Below the pieces are notes generated by a model. The model saw only the letters and a list, made by a program, of their open reading frames with translations. It ran no database searches and was not told the DNA's origin. Below, piece after piece: positions 1-8,034 of a stretch of DNA of 64,000 nucleotides; position 1 is the first letter of the stretch; every line of letters starts with the position of its first letter. Where the stretch lies: positions 310,001 through 374,000 of the forward strand of contig JBMNKH010000001.1 of assembly GCA_050952085.1 (NCBI GenBank), written 5' to 3'. The position numbers and the translations under genes were made by a program. This DNA is from DTU015 sp012837895. GTDB lineage: Bacteria; Bacillota; Sulfobacillia; Fermentithermobacillales; Fermentithermobacillaceae.

Positions 1-230
1 AATACGAAGGAGCAGATTTTGTCCGTGACGTTTTCACTTGAAACAGCTTTGTTGACATTCACTTGGATCAGGTTGATTGAAGCCATCGCCAAAGCGAAAG
101 CAGCTACAATCACACCCCAATCTTGAATCTGCGCTTCGGCGACAGATAAGAAACCCACATCGAAGAAGAACGCAGCGATCATTATGAAACCTGCAAGAAA
201 CGTAATGACTAAGGTGGCGGTTCTCAGCAT
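1..230 (-). CDS. Polytopic membrane protein, partial (cut by window edge)
   Basis: The reading frame opens with ATG at 230 and runs off the left edge with about 76 residues visible. It starts with a hydrophobic helix (residues about 5-22), then a short polar stretch and a second helix. The second helix and the polar segment after it resemble the matching part of the membrane protein at 15845-16462, for example GVIVAAFALA...INLIQVNVNKA here against VVGFINLVGIISLTQVNGRA there. An AAAGGAG ribosome binding site overlaps the stop of the upstream DUF6754 gene, so translation is probably coupled. I read it as the second gene of a DUF6754 membrane module. Its function is unknown. Confidence 0.75.
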   Translation of the reverse strand, partial: MLRTATLVITFLAGFIMIAAFFFDVGFLSVAEAQIQDWGVIVAAFALAMASINLIQVNVNKAVSSENVTDKICSFV

Positions 231-246
231 AGTCCGTTCACTCCTT

Positions 247-1023
247 TTACAGTGATAGCAGCTTTATGAACAGGTCAGAGCCAAATGCCGTAGCTATCAC
301 ACCCGCCACCAGCAGTGCTACCATTATCGCTTTGCAAATGTCTTGTCCGAGGATGGCACCTAAGAAGACCTCGTCTGCCGTCAAGCTGGCCGCAGCAGCA
401 TAGAGTTCTTCGCCGATCAGACAATAATCAGTGGTGGTTACGAAAAATGGCACCTGACCGATAGACGCTGTGCCTGATATCTGAAAAGCGTCCACCTGTG
501 TACCGACCTCAGCTAACATCAGGTTTTCAGCCCAGAATGCACCAAACAGGAAGCTGGCTGCAGGTTTCTCACGCATGATTACGCCGGATGCCGCTGCTGC
601 ATACGCAAATTGCTGGTCAGACAAGAACTGAACGCTTACGTTAGCGAAGGAATCATACTTGCCTTCCTCAAGGTACGACTGCCTGATGGTTTCCTGGGCC
701 AAAGGCAGCACCTCCGGACGGCGTATTGTTACAATCAAGCGGACATCGTATTTGGCAGTCAACTTAGCTACATAACGCAACAAGGATATCCCTGCCAAAG
801 TCTGCGGGGCATCCTGGCCTGTAATAGCTGCAAGTCCCGGGCTGAAATGCACCGGCCTCCCTGCTTCTGTAGCTCTCCCAATTGCTTCAGGAATAGCCTC
901 GAGGGGCGTCAGTCGTCTAATCTTTATCGTTTTGTTGCCTTTCTTCACATAGCTGCCCGCATACAGCATTACTACTGACATGATCACGAACAGCCAAAAC
1001 GTAAATAGCCGGCCTTGAATCAC
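247..1023 (-). CDS. DUF6754-like membrane-anchored protein, copy 1
   Basis: This 258-residue protein has an N-terminal transmembrane helix (about 5-25), a soluble alpha/beta domain (about 40-215) and a C-terminal helix (about 228-250). It aligns along its length with the 256-residue protein at 16475-17245. Shared features include a TP-or-TA-LxEA(I/V)GRATE segment, an LFGAFWAE core and a segment of the type VPFFV...DYxLIGEE near residue 200. The start is GTG at 1023 with AGGAGG at 1034-1039; the paralogue uses the equivalent GTG-ATT start. I match the family to DUF6754 from memory, so the name is moderately secure and the function unknown. It sits downstream of a D-aminoacylase, as the paralogue does, and overlaps the control site of the next membrane gene. 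Confidence 0.75.
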   Translation of the reverse strand: MIQGRLFTFWLFVIMSVVMLYAGSYVKKGNKTIKIRRLTPLEAIPEAIGRATEAGRPVHFSPGLAAITGQDAPQTLAGISLLRYVAKLTAKYDVRLIVTIRRPEVLPLAQETIRQSYLEEGKYDSFANVSVQFLSDQQFAYAAAASGVIMREKPAASFLFGAFWAENLMLAEVGTQVDAFQISGTASIGQVPFFVTTTDYCLIGEELYAAAASLTADEVFLGAILGQDICKAIMVALLVAGVIATAFGSDLFIKLLSL

Positions 1024-1233
1024 TAACGTTCACCTCCTGGGTATTTAGAGCACGCAAAGTAGAGCAACTCGGTACAAGTACATGTCAGACGCAGTTATCG
1101 CCCCCTTTGGGATATGATCAGACTCACGCCAACTCGCAGTTGACTTGGAGCAACCCATTGACTGGAAAACGGCAGTATGCAATAGAGGATACACCCACGA
1201 CGATTGGTACAAAGCAATGCCTCCTGTTTAGCT

Positions 1234-1247
1234 GCGAACATGTTCGC
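1234..1247. promoter_or_regulatory. 14-bp perfect palindrome in the gap upstream of DUF6754 copy 1
   Basis: GCGAACATGTTCGC is a perfect palindrome in the 269-bp stretch between the small ORF at 1293-1499 and the DUF6754 start. It resembles a Gram-positive SOS-type box (GAAC/GTTC half sites) but has only 2 bp between half sites, where the usual box has 4. An operator is possible but unproven. I see no convincing gene in 1024-1292. Confidence 0.3.
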
Positions 1248-1292
1248 TCGCGCACGTCAAGCGAGAGAGGGTATCAATGTGGTGTGGAGTGA

Positions 1293-1499
1293 TCAGATGC
1301 TGTGTATAGGCTGCGTTAATTCCACAGTAATTTCCACATCTTTATGCAACAACGTGTGTCCTTTTAGCAATTCGACATCCGCTGGCAAATCCCTTCCCAG
1401 TTCACCGGCCTTTAGGAAAAAATCATACAAGAAGCCGGCGCCATCGAGTTTGTCCACGCACCGGCCGGCCCTTATCCTGTTGCAGCAGTAGCTACGCAA
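1293..1499 (-). CDS. Small hypothetical ORF, possibly a gene remnant
   Basis: This open frame of 68 codons begins at a TTG (1499) three bases after the D-aminoacylase stop. There is no clear ribosome binding site before it. The later part (from about residue 18, with GAGFLYDFFLKAGELG and a following acidic/hydrophobic stretch) looks like real protein composition, whereas the first 15 residues are Cys/Arg rich and look random. This suggests the tail of a decayed or frameshifted gene. I do not recognise a family. The second copy of this neighbourhood (17258-17585) has no counterpart. Confidence 0.3.
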   Translation of the reverse strand: MRSYCCNRIRAGRCVDKLDGAGFLYDFFLKAGELGRDLPADVELLKGHTLLHKDVEITVELTQPIHSI

Positions 1500-1502
1500 G
1501 CT

Positions 1503-3080
1503 TTATTTCTTGAGAATAAACCTGCCTAGACGTTTGTCAGTTTGCTTAGCGTAGAGTAAAGCAGGTTGACCGCTGATAAAAACATGCTCAATGCCTGTGG
1601 GTTTCCGGAATGGATCTATGTAAGTAGCGTTGTCGGTAGTATTGACTGGATCAAATACAGTAATATCCGCCACCATACCTGGTTTGAGGATACCCCGGTC
1701 ATTAAGGTGCAAGAACTCCGCGCAGAGCCCGGCTATCCTGTAAACCGCCTTTTCCAAGGCGATCCCCTTTTCACGGGCCCACCGCAGGAAACGCGGGAAA
1801 CTACCGAAATTGCGCGGATGGGGTTTGCCTTCATTCTCATCGGGTGACAGGGGTAGGCCGCTGCCATCGCTACCGATAACATAGTTCTCCTGGGCGAGCA
1901 TATAATCCACGTCTTCATCGCTCATAAGGAACGCTATGCATGTACAATCGCCGCCAGTTTCCACGGCCACCTTAGCAATGGTTTCAGCCATGCTAAGGCC
2001 AAGTTCGTGGCTCAGTTCCCAAATATTCTTACCGTCGGCGGCCGGATAGCGGCCGTCGGTGGTAACGATGTACACCCCTTCACCATCGGATTGGGTTTGA
2101 TATTCGTCCTCCAGGAATCCTATTATCCGCTCACGCTCATCGCCGTGTAACCGTGCAATCGCCATGCTCTTGCCACCCTGGACTGCCCAGGTAGGAAAGC
2201 AATTGGTGATTATGTCCGACGATGCGGCTGTATACGGGTAGATGTCCACTGTTACGTCTATCCTCAAGGCGCGGGCCTCAGCCACGTTCTGCACAAACTC
2301 AGGAGCACGCCCCCAGTTTTTCTTGCCTGCAGCTTTAAAGTGTGCCACATGCACATGAGCCCCGGTCTTACGGTTTATTTCATACAATTCTTCAAGGGAG
2401 GCCGGCGTATTAGAACCCTGGTCACGCATGTGGCAAGTGATGATCCCATCATGCTTGGCAACTATTTCGCCCAGGGCATTGAGTTCATCCTGGTCAGCAA
2501 ACACACCTGGCGTGTAACCCAGGCCGAGGGAAAGCCCCCAGGCACCTGCCTGCATATCCCTATCGAGGAGTTCCTGCATTTGCCTGAGTTGCTCTGGCGT
2601 AGCTTTGCTGCCCTCGTACCCCAATACGCCACACCGTATTGCCCCGTGGCCGATGAGTGAAATAAGGTTAGTGCTCATCTTCTTGCCCTTGGTTTGCGCT
2701 TTATCCATGAATTCCTGAAACGAGTTTGAAGCAAACTCCGCAAAGGCATCGCCGGCATAGCGGCGTATGTTCTCCATGCGGTCTTCAGGGCACGGGTAGA
2801 TGGTGTAGCCGCATTGGCCAGCTACCTCAGTAGTCACCCCTTGAAAAATCTTGCTCTCACAACGGTCATCTAGCAAGAAGGTGGTATCCGAATGGGAATG
2901 AAAATCGATAAAACCAGGCGCGACAGCAAGACCTGTTACATCAATAAGCTCCCTGGCTTCACCCTCCAAACCTGCTGCGATTCCAACAATCTTGCCGTCT
3001 TTTATGCCTACGTCAGCACGAAATGGCGCGCGTCCAGTGCCGTCTACTACAGTGCCTCCACGCAAGATGTAATCGTACAT
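1503..3080 (-). CDS. N-acyl-D-amino-acid deacylase (D-aminoacylase), amidohydrolase superfamily, copy 1
   Basis: This 525-residue protein belongs to the metal-dependent amidohydrolase superfamily, D-aminoacylase branch, whose members hydrolyse N-acyl-D-amino acids or related imides. Visible features are the small beta-sandwich start (LRGGTVVDGTG), the metal motif H61-S-H63-S-D65, the family cysteine in AGQC90G, His217 in CHMRDQG, His247 in HVAHFKAAG and the catalytic Asp405 in IGSDGSGLP. Length is normal for the family (480-530). ATG at 3080 is preceded by GGGAGA. It lies 34 bp after the TipAS gene, probably in one transcript. The paralogue at 17586-19175 is closely similar throughout. The exact substrate (N-acyl amino acid, dipeptide, hydantoin) cannot be read from sequence. 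Confidence 0.88.
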   Translation of the reverse strand: MYDYILRGGTVVDGTGRAPFRADVGIKDGKIVGIAAGLEGEARELIDVTGLAVAPGFIDFHSHSDTTFLLDDRCESKIFQGVTTEVAGQCGYTIYPCPEDRMENIRRYAGDAFAEFASNSFQEFMDKAQTKGKKMSTNLISLIGHGAIRCGVLGYEGSKATPEQLRQMQELLDRDMQAGAWGLSLGLGYTPGVFADQDELNALGEIVAKHDGIITCHMRDQGSNTPASLEELYEINRKTGAHVHVAHFKAAGKKNWGRAPEFVQNVAEARALRIDVTVDIYPYTAASSDIITNCFPTWAVQGGKSMAIARLHGDERERIIGFLEDEYQTQSDGEGVYIVTTDGRYPAADGKNIWELSHELGLSMAETIAKVAVETGGDCTCIAFLMSDEDVDYMLAQENYVIGSDGSGLPLSPDENEGKPHPRNFGSFPRFLRWAREKGIALEKAVYRIAGLCAEFLHLNDRGILKPGMVADITVFDPVNTTDNATYIDPFRKPTGIEHVFISGQPALLYAKQTDKRLGRFILKK

Positions 3081-3114
3081 ATCCGGCTTCTCCCATCTAC
3101 TAAGTTATCTCATC

Positions 3115-3519
3115 CTACTTGTGTGTATCAGCATAAACAGCCATTGCGTCGCACATGAACTCCGCCAAGCCCTTGCCATACCTGTCGATACTTGCGGTGA
3201 AACGAGGATCGTCCACATACAGTTGGCCCAGATTCTTGAAGGTTTCCAGAGAGTAAATCCCCATTTCGTTGAGGAGCGCGTACCACTCTTCAATCGCCGT
3301 TTGCGCTTCGGGTGATTCTGCAGGAAGGTGGCGGAGTGAAGCCAACTTCTCGAAAAGCCCATTCATTGTTTCAGCCAGATGTTTTCGCTCAGACTCCGAC
3401 AATCTGGTCAGTCTTGCATTAGATTCTTCTACCGCTTTGTTGCCCCAAAGCTTCCTGGCTTCTTCTTCATATGGGTTGTGGCTGAAACCGATGACTCCGG
3501 GCTTGTGTTGATTGGACAT
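3115..3519 (-). CDS. Stand-alone TipAS antibiotic-recognition domain protein
   Basis: This 134-residue, all-alpha protein resembles the C-terminal drug-binding domain (TipAS) of MerR-family TipA regulators, but has no MerR DNA-binding part. It contains NPYEEEARKLWGNKAVEES and a later helix pair around residues 75-130, both typical of the family. In TipA the domain binds thiopeptide antibiotics; single-domain versions such as the albicidin-binding AlbA act by sequestration. Here a role in binding a peptide-like compound is inference. ATG at 3519. It sits between the response regulator (196 bp upstream) and the D-aminoacylase (34 bp downstream). Confidence 0.75.
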   Translation of the reverse strand: MSNQHKPGVIGFSHNPYEEEARKLWGNKAVEESNARLTRLSESERKHLAETMNGLFEKLASLRHLPAESPEAQTAIEEWYALLNEMGIYSLETFKNLGQLYVDDPRFTASIDRYGKGLAEFMCDAMAVYADTHK

Positions 3520-3588
3520 CTGCTATTGCTCCCTTCCCCATATTCATCCAAACCTTAGCCTTGTTTCTATCAGATAAGCATCCACTCC

Positions 3589-3610
3589 CACTATTATAGC
3601 GGGAATAGTG
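3589..3610 (-). promoter_or_regulatory. Possible -10 element with overlapping inverted repeat upstream of TipAS gene
   Basis: On the minus strand a perfect TATAAT (3593-3598) lies about 75 bp upstream of the TipAS start. It sits inside an inverted repeat with 7-bp arms, CACTATT at 3589-3595 and AATAGTG at 3604-3610. No good -35 hexamer is visible. The overlap of -10 and palindrome is what a repressor-controlled promoter would look like. Confidence 0.4.
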
Positions 3611-3715
3611 TTTATGACCGTAGCCCAAAATGCACTCTTGCGGTCCATTGCAATCAAAGGGAAAAGCGCATCCCCGTCTTGAGATATGGACAATGACAGG
3701 GCCCGTACCTAGGTT

Positions 3716-4843
3716 TCAGCATCGTCGCCTAAACTCAGTAGGTGACATTCCCGTAATCTGCTTAAATACTTTGCTAAAGTAGCTGGGGCTCTCGTACCCC
3801 ACTTGCTGCCCTATGGTTCTGCATGGCATCTGTGTATCGCGAAGCAGAGTTTTTGCCCGGTTAATCCTTACATCTGTAAGGTAGTCCTGGAAATTGGTTC
3901 CGCATATGGTCTTGAACAACCTACTCAAATACCAAGGACTTATGAATACCTCAGCCGCTACATCAGACAAGGTAAGTTTTTCGTGGGCTCTTTTTTCTAT
4001 GATAGCTTTAGCGGACATGACCAAGCGCCTGGTGGATAGTTCATCAGATTCAAAGTGTTCGAACAGCGCTTCTAAGCAACTTATCATGACATTCATTGTT
4101 TCTGTCAGGGTCTCGCATTGCATCATCTTTAAGACGGCAAGGTTTCTAAGTTCAGAAATATCTTCAAACGCCCCCGTTACTTCCGCTGCGGCTTTGCATA
4201 TCCGCATGGTCATAGAGGCAAGCTCCAGGCCCAAGAATCCATGTATACTAGTCAAATCCTTAATCTCCCAGGCCAGTTTGTCCAGTGTTTTGCGGACACC
4301 ATCCAGGGAGCCTGTCCTGACCTGTTCTATCAATTTCGATTCTACGTCAAACAGACTATCCAATCCGGCTGTTGCGCTTAGGTCAAATGCAGAAAAGCCG
4401 GGCTTGACCCTGGACACTCTCGCGGCACGCTCTTCAATAATCTTTGAAACACATTTTCTGATTGACTGCCGTAGCTCGCTAGGCCTGACAGGCTTCAACA
4501 AATAAGCAAACGCGCCTAGGTTTAGGGCTTCCTGAGCAAATTCAAACCTGTCATAAGCAGACACTATTATCACTTTCATGTGATCATTTCTGGTTCCAAG
4601 GCATCTTAACGCTTCCAGGCCGTTAAGCCCTGGCATCATAATGTCGAGCAACAAAATGTCCGCAGTCACCTTGTCCAAGAGGGACAGGAGTTGGTAACCG
4701 TTAGAAGCTTCCCCCACAACCTCTGCATAAGGCACTGAACGCCGGAGGTTCCGTTCGAGCAGCCGACGGGCAACAGGTTCATCATCAGCCACAATCACAC
4801 GGAGCTTAGAATACCGCGTCCTATTATCCAAATTCACTGCCAA
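3716..4843 (-). CDS. Response regulator, receiver plus AraC-type HTH (YesN-like)
   Basis: The 375 residues comprise an N-terminal receiver domain and a C-terminal AraC/XylS helix-turn-helix pair. The receiver shows the acidic pair D20-D21, phospho-acceptor D67 in LLLDIMMPG, the switch residue S95 and K117. A linker of about 150 residues follows, then two HTH units (about 275-375) with the family ending QITGMSPTEFRRR. It is the expected partner of the sensor kinase whose stop lies 6 bp upstream. The start is a TTG at 4843 with GGGGGTG in front, overlapping the kinase stop; a GTG two codons later is an alternative. Targets are probably nearby catabolic genes, by inference. Confidence 0.9.
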   Translation of the reverse strand: MAVNLDNRTRYSKLRVIVADDEPVARRLLERNLRRSVPYAEVVGEASNGYQLLSLLDKVTADILLLDIMMPGLNGLEALRCLGTRNDHMKVIIVSAYDRFEFAQEALNLGAFAYLLKPVRPSELRQSIRKCVSKIIEERAARVSRVKPGFSAFDLSATAGLDSLFDVESKLIEQVRTGSLDGVRKTLDKLAWEIKDLTSIHGFLGLELASMTMRICKAAAEVTGAFEDISELRNLAVLKMMQCETLTETMNVMISCLEALFEHFESDELSTRRLVMSAKAIIEKRAHEKLTLSDVAAEVFISPWYLSRLFKTICGTNFQDYLTDVRINRAKTLLRDTQMPCRTIGQQVGYESPSYFSKVFKQITGMSPTEFRRRC

Positions 4844-4849
4844 ATGCTT

Positions 4850-6517
4850 TCACCCCCTTGGCCAGACTGCAGGCATGTCCAGTGTGACCGTGGTTCCTTG
4901 CCTGGGAACACTTCTTATGGAAAAAGAGCAATCATCCCCAAACGTATGCCTTAGTTTCGTGATCACATATCTGAGCCCCATGCCTCCCTCACACCGTGTG
5001 TCTGCATCGAGAATAGAAAAGCCTACAGCAACATCGTCCTCAAAACCAACTCCATTGTCAGTTACTACTATCCGGAGCCTTTTGTCCACAATTCTTATAT
5101 CTACCTCTATCAAACCTGCGTAACCGAGTTCGGCCAATCCGTGGGATATGGCGTTTTCAACGAGAGGTTGCAGTATCATAGACGGGACCACTAAATCTAG
5201 TTGAGGAGTATTGACAAAGATCTTAGTCTGAAGCCCTTCCCCAAACCGGGCATGTTGGATGCGCAGGTAGTTTTCAAGGCACCTGATTTCTTCGCGCAAT
5301 GTGGTAGTCGGCTTAGTGTTTCTAAGGCTAAACCTTAGGAAGTCTGAAAGACAGTACACTATCTCCTCAACGTCTGCTCCGCCTTCAGACACTGCCTCTG
5401 CAATTGTGTTAAGGGCGTTGAACAAGAAATGCGGATTGATCCTTGCTTGAAGGGCCCTGAATTCAGCCTCCTGGAGTTCCCGCTCCAAGGCGCTTACCAC
5501 CTGGAGTTTTTTGAGCATCTCTGCATGATGCTTGCTTTCCAAACGCCGCTGAGCCTCGCGCATGTGGGAAGACGTCACGGCGTTTGCGATTGATTCTAAC
5601 GATGCAGCCGCAGCCATAATCTGAGCCTTCAAGACTACCTCGATTTCTTGGTAATACTTGAGGAGCACGTCTTGGTCCAAGCCCAACTGACTCGCAATAG
5701 TCTTTAACCTAACCACATGTTTTTCACCAGGCTCTTCTATTTTCACAAAACCACAGGCCATATGCCCTACCAGTTTCCCACACGCCCTGAAAGGCATTAC
5801 AACGCACACTATTCCGGGACAGCACTCCAATACTATAGGGTGGCCTTCCCCGGACGCCTTTGCTCCTGAAGCGGGATCAAACGCCGGACACTCCGGCTCA
5901 CATTTGGATTGCGAGCGAAGGTACATGCAGAACTCAGGCAGCCGCGTCGGCCTTGTTACCAACTTGCCTGATACATCTACAATAATGACGCCCAGGCCAA
6001 CAGCCTCAGCGAATTTGTCCTGGATAGTCTGCATAGTCGATGCAGGCAAGAAATCGGCAGCATTGATCCCAATGAGGCTGAGATCTTCTTGTCCACCTTC
6101 TATGGAAAGCGCAAGATCTTTTATTTCCTTTGGCATGATAGGGTGGTATACAGATAAGTGAACTAAGGGCTCATGACCAGTGTTGCGGACGTAATGGAGG
6201 GCGCCAACCGGGATGTATTCTACAATTCCTGGGCTTAGTTCTCTAATCTCCCCGTTGACACGATGGATACCTCTTCCCGATACTACGTACATCATTTGTT
6301 CATAGCCACTGTGGTGGTGGTTCGGCCATTCTTTTCCAGGTTCAATGATACACCTTCCAATGCTGATCCCATCAGGGGTGCGCTCATCAGGAAGTCTAAT
6401 CCATTCAAATCGCCCATAGGCAAACTCTTCTAAGCCCAGTTTAGGGGCTGCGCCTGTAGTTCCCTGCCACTGTAACCCTGTTAGTTCTGATCTATCTGTT
6501 TGTTTGTTTGCTGCCAT
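4850..6517 (-). CDS. Cupin-PocR-LytS-type sensor histidine kinase
   Basis: This protein of about 555 residues has three parts. First is a cupin domain (about 15-130) with PNHHHSGYE metal-type residues and a typical GRGIHRVNGE turn. Second is a PocR-type sensory domain (about 155-310) rich in cysteines (CEPECPAFD, LECCPGIVC). Third is a coiled segment and a His_kinase/HATPase_c module with RINPHFLFNALN (His363) and DNGVGFE. There is no transmembrane helix, so it is a cytosolic sensor. An upstream GTG at 6532 would add five residues but lacks a ribosome site, so I prefer ATG 6517 behind AGAGGTG. The small-molecule ligand is unknown. A cupin placed in front of PocR is uncommon. Confidence 0.88.
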   Translation of the reverse strand: MAANKQTDRSELTGLQWQGTTGAAPKLGLEEFAYGRFEWIRLPDERTPDGISIGRCIIEPGKEWPNHHHSGYEQMMYVVSGRGIHRVNGEIRELSPGIVEYIPVGALHYVRNTGHEPLVHLSVYHPIMPKEIKDLALSIEGGQEDLSLIGINAADFLPASTMQTIQDKFAEAVGLGVIIVDVSGKLVTRPTRLPEFCMYLRSQSKCEPECPAFDPASGAKASGEGHPIVLECCPGIVCVVMPFRACGKLVGHMACGFVKIEEPGEKHVVRLKTIASQLGLDQDVLLKYYQEIEVVLKAQIMAAAASLESIANAVTSSHMREAQRRLESKHHAEMLKKLQVVSALERELQEAEFRALQARINPHFLFNALNTIAEAVSEGGADVEEIVYCLSDFLRFSLRNTKPTTTLREEIRCLENYLRIQHARFGEGLQTKIFVNTPQLDLVVPSMILQPLVENAISHGLAELGYAGLIEVDIRIVDKRLRIVVTDNGVGFEDDVAVGFSILDADTRCEGGMGLRYVITKLRHTFGDDCSFSIRSVPRQGTTVTLDMPAVWPRG

Positions 6518-6573
6518 GCTAATGTGCCACACCTCTAACCATAATCAAGTGCCATGCAGGGTATATACCTAAG

Positions 6574-6600
6574 TTTATAGTGTCTGTGCAGTTCTTGCAA
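6574..6600 (-). promoter_or_regulatory. Weak candidate promoter for the kinase-regulator pair
   Basis: On the minus strand TTGCAA (6595-6600) and TATAAA (6574-6579) are separated by 15 bp, about 55 bp upstream of the kinase start. The spacing is short, so this is only a candidate. Confidence 0.3.
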
Positions 6601-6608
6601 AGAACAAT

Positions 6609-6698
6609 AAGGCAGACGGGCCAATGGCATATTCTACCCTGCACGATGTGTGTGCTGTTCACACCTCCAGAGCGTCTAGCCTGTCACCCGTCTGCCTT
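6609..6698 (-). terminator. Long hairpin between aminotransferase and kinase genes
   Basis: The arms AAGGCAGACGGG (6609-6620) and CCCGTCTGCCTT (6687-6698) are perfect 12-bp inverted repeats around a 66-base interior. On the minus strand the second arm is followed by ATTGTTCTTTG, which is moderately U-rich. It directly follows the aminotransferase stop. A terminator with a large structured loop is the simplest reading; a regulatory RNA element is possible. Confidence 0.45.
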
Positions 6699-6713
6699 CT
6701 ACTGAAACGTTAT

Positions 6714-7937
6714 TTAGGCTATTCCCTTGCTTTTCGCCAACCGTTCAAGAGACTCTTTCATTCTCAAGAGCGCATCAACAGCTTGCTCTTCGTTGGTCAG
6801 AGCTCCATGGATTACCCGGATATAACCGCTTCCTTCATGGCCGTAAGCCTTGCCGTCATTAACAGCTACCTTTGCATCCCCTATAAGGAATTCACAGATC
6901 TCTGAAGAATCCCCAAGCTTGGATACGTTTATCCACGAATAGAACCCTGATTCGGGCATAAGCATGCTCACACCGGGAATCGAGTTGAAGATATCATAGG
7001 CTAACTTGCGACGCTTTTCATAGATTTCCCGGTACTTGTTTACAAAACTGTAATCCTTAAGCGCAGCAATAGCGCCCAATTGAGCTGCAGTGTTGGTTGC
7101 ACCGAGCACGTTGACACACGCCCCGTACAAAACATCCATTACATGGTCATCAGCCGCTACATAGCCCACTCTAAAGCCGCTTAAGCCCAAACCCTTTGAT
7201 ACAGAAAACACTGACAAGGTTCTCTCCCACATCCCCGGGAGGGTGGCAATGTTCACGAACTCTATGTCATCAAATACTGTATCCTCAAAAGCTTGATCAA
7301 CCACAACAACCAAATCGTTCTCCACCGCAAATTCAGCAAGTGCCTCAAGATTGCTGCGGCGAAAAACAGTTGTAGTGGGGTTGTTTGGGTGAGTAATCAA
7401 GATCATTTTCGTTTTGTCTGAGAGCCGTTGCTTAAAGTCTTCAATATCAAACTGAAATCCGTTGGCCTCGCGTAGTGGCACCCTTACAATCGTCCCACCC
7501 ATGAGTTCCACATTTAAGAAATTGTTGGGGTAACTCGGATCAGGTACCAGCACTTCATCGCCGGGCTCGATAAACGGCAGCATGGCGTAAAAAAGGCCTG
7601 AGTCAGAACCGGGAGTGACAAGGATATTCCGGCCCGGGTCCGCGTCTATACCGTTGAATTCCTTAAGCCTTTTCGCTATTACCTGCCTCAGCTCCGGATT
7701 GCCAATAGGTACGGTGTAATGAGACGCTGTTCCTGATTCCAAACATTCAATTGTGGCCCTAAGGACGTGTTCAGGCATACGCCCATCGGGATAAAACGGA
7801 TCAGCCCAACCCATTGGGGCTATACCTTTGCTTATAAGATCAAGATAGGAGTCCCCTACATCAGCTTTCGTAACTTTGCTGAAAAGCCCTCCTTCCAGTT
7901 TGGCAAACCGAGGAGACATCTTGCTTCGAATAGTCAC
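6714..7937 (-). CDS. PLP-dependent class I/II aminotransferase
   Basis: This 407-residue fold-type I aminotransferase has the usual landmarks: GYPIG-like loop VPIGNPELR, N186 in HPNNPT, D214 in VVVDQAFED, the Schiff-base lysine K248 in SVSKGLGLSGFR and R256 for the substrate carboxylate. It resembles the aspartate / LL-diaminopimelate aminotransferase group but I cannot assign the substrate. It probably moves the amino group of an amino acid released by the neighbouring peptidases onto a 2-oxoacid. GTG start at 7937 with GGGAGAG upstream. It lies between a DUF885 gene and the sensor kinase, all on the same strand. Confidence 0.88.
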   Translation of the reverse strand: MTIRSKMSPRFAKLEGGLFSKVTKADVGDSYLDLISKGIAPMGWADPFYPDGRMPEHVLRATIECLESGTASHYTVPIGNPELRQVIAKRLKEFNGIDADPGRNILVTPGSDSGLFYAMLPFIEPGDEVLVPDPSYPNNFLNVELMGGTIVRVPLREANGFQFDIEDFKQRLSDKTKMILITHPNNPTTTVFRRSNLEALAEFAVENDLVVVVDQAFEDTVFDDIEFVNIATLPGMWERTLSVFSVSKGLGLSGFRVGYVAADDHVMDVLYGACVNVLGATNTAAQLGAIAALKDYSFVNKYREIYEKRRKLAYDIFNSIPGVSMLMPESGFYSWINVSKLGDSSEICEFLIGDAKVAVNDGKAYGHEGSGYIRVIHGALTNEEQAVDALLRMKESLERLAKSKGIA

Positions 7938-8034
7938 GTGTGTCTCTCCCTTCAGTTACATGTTCGTTCAAACCCAGCCGCACACTTCATCCGCGAAGAT
8001 TGCTGCGGTCCTTGGCTTATCCTCCGCCTCTTCT

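Noticed and set aside
1234..1247. LexA box
   Set aside because: Half sites are 2 bp apart, not the 4 bp of the Gram-positive box, and no SOS gene follows.
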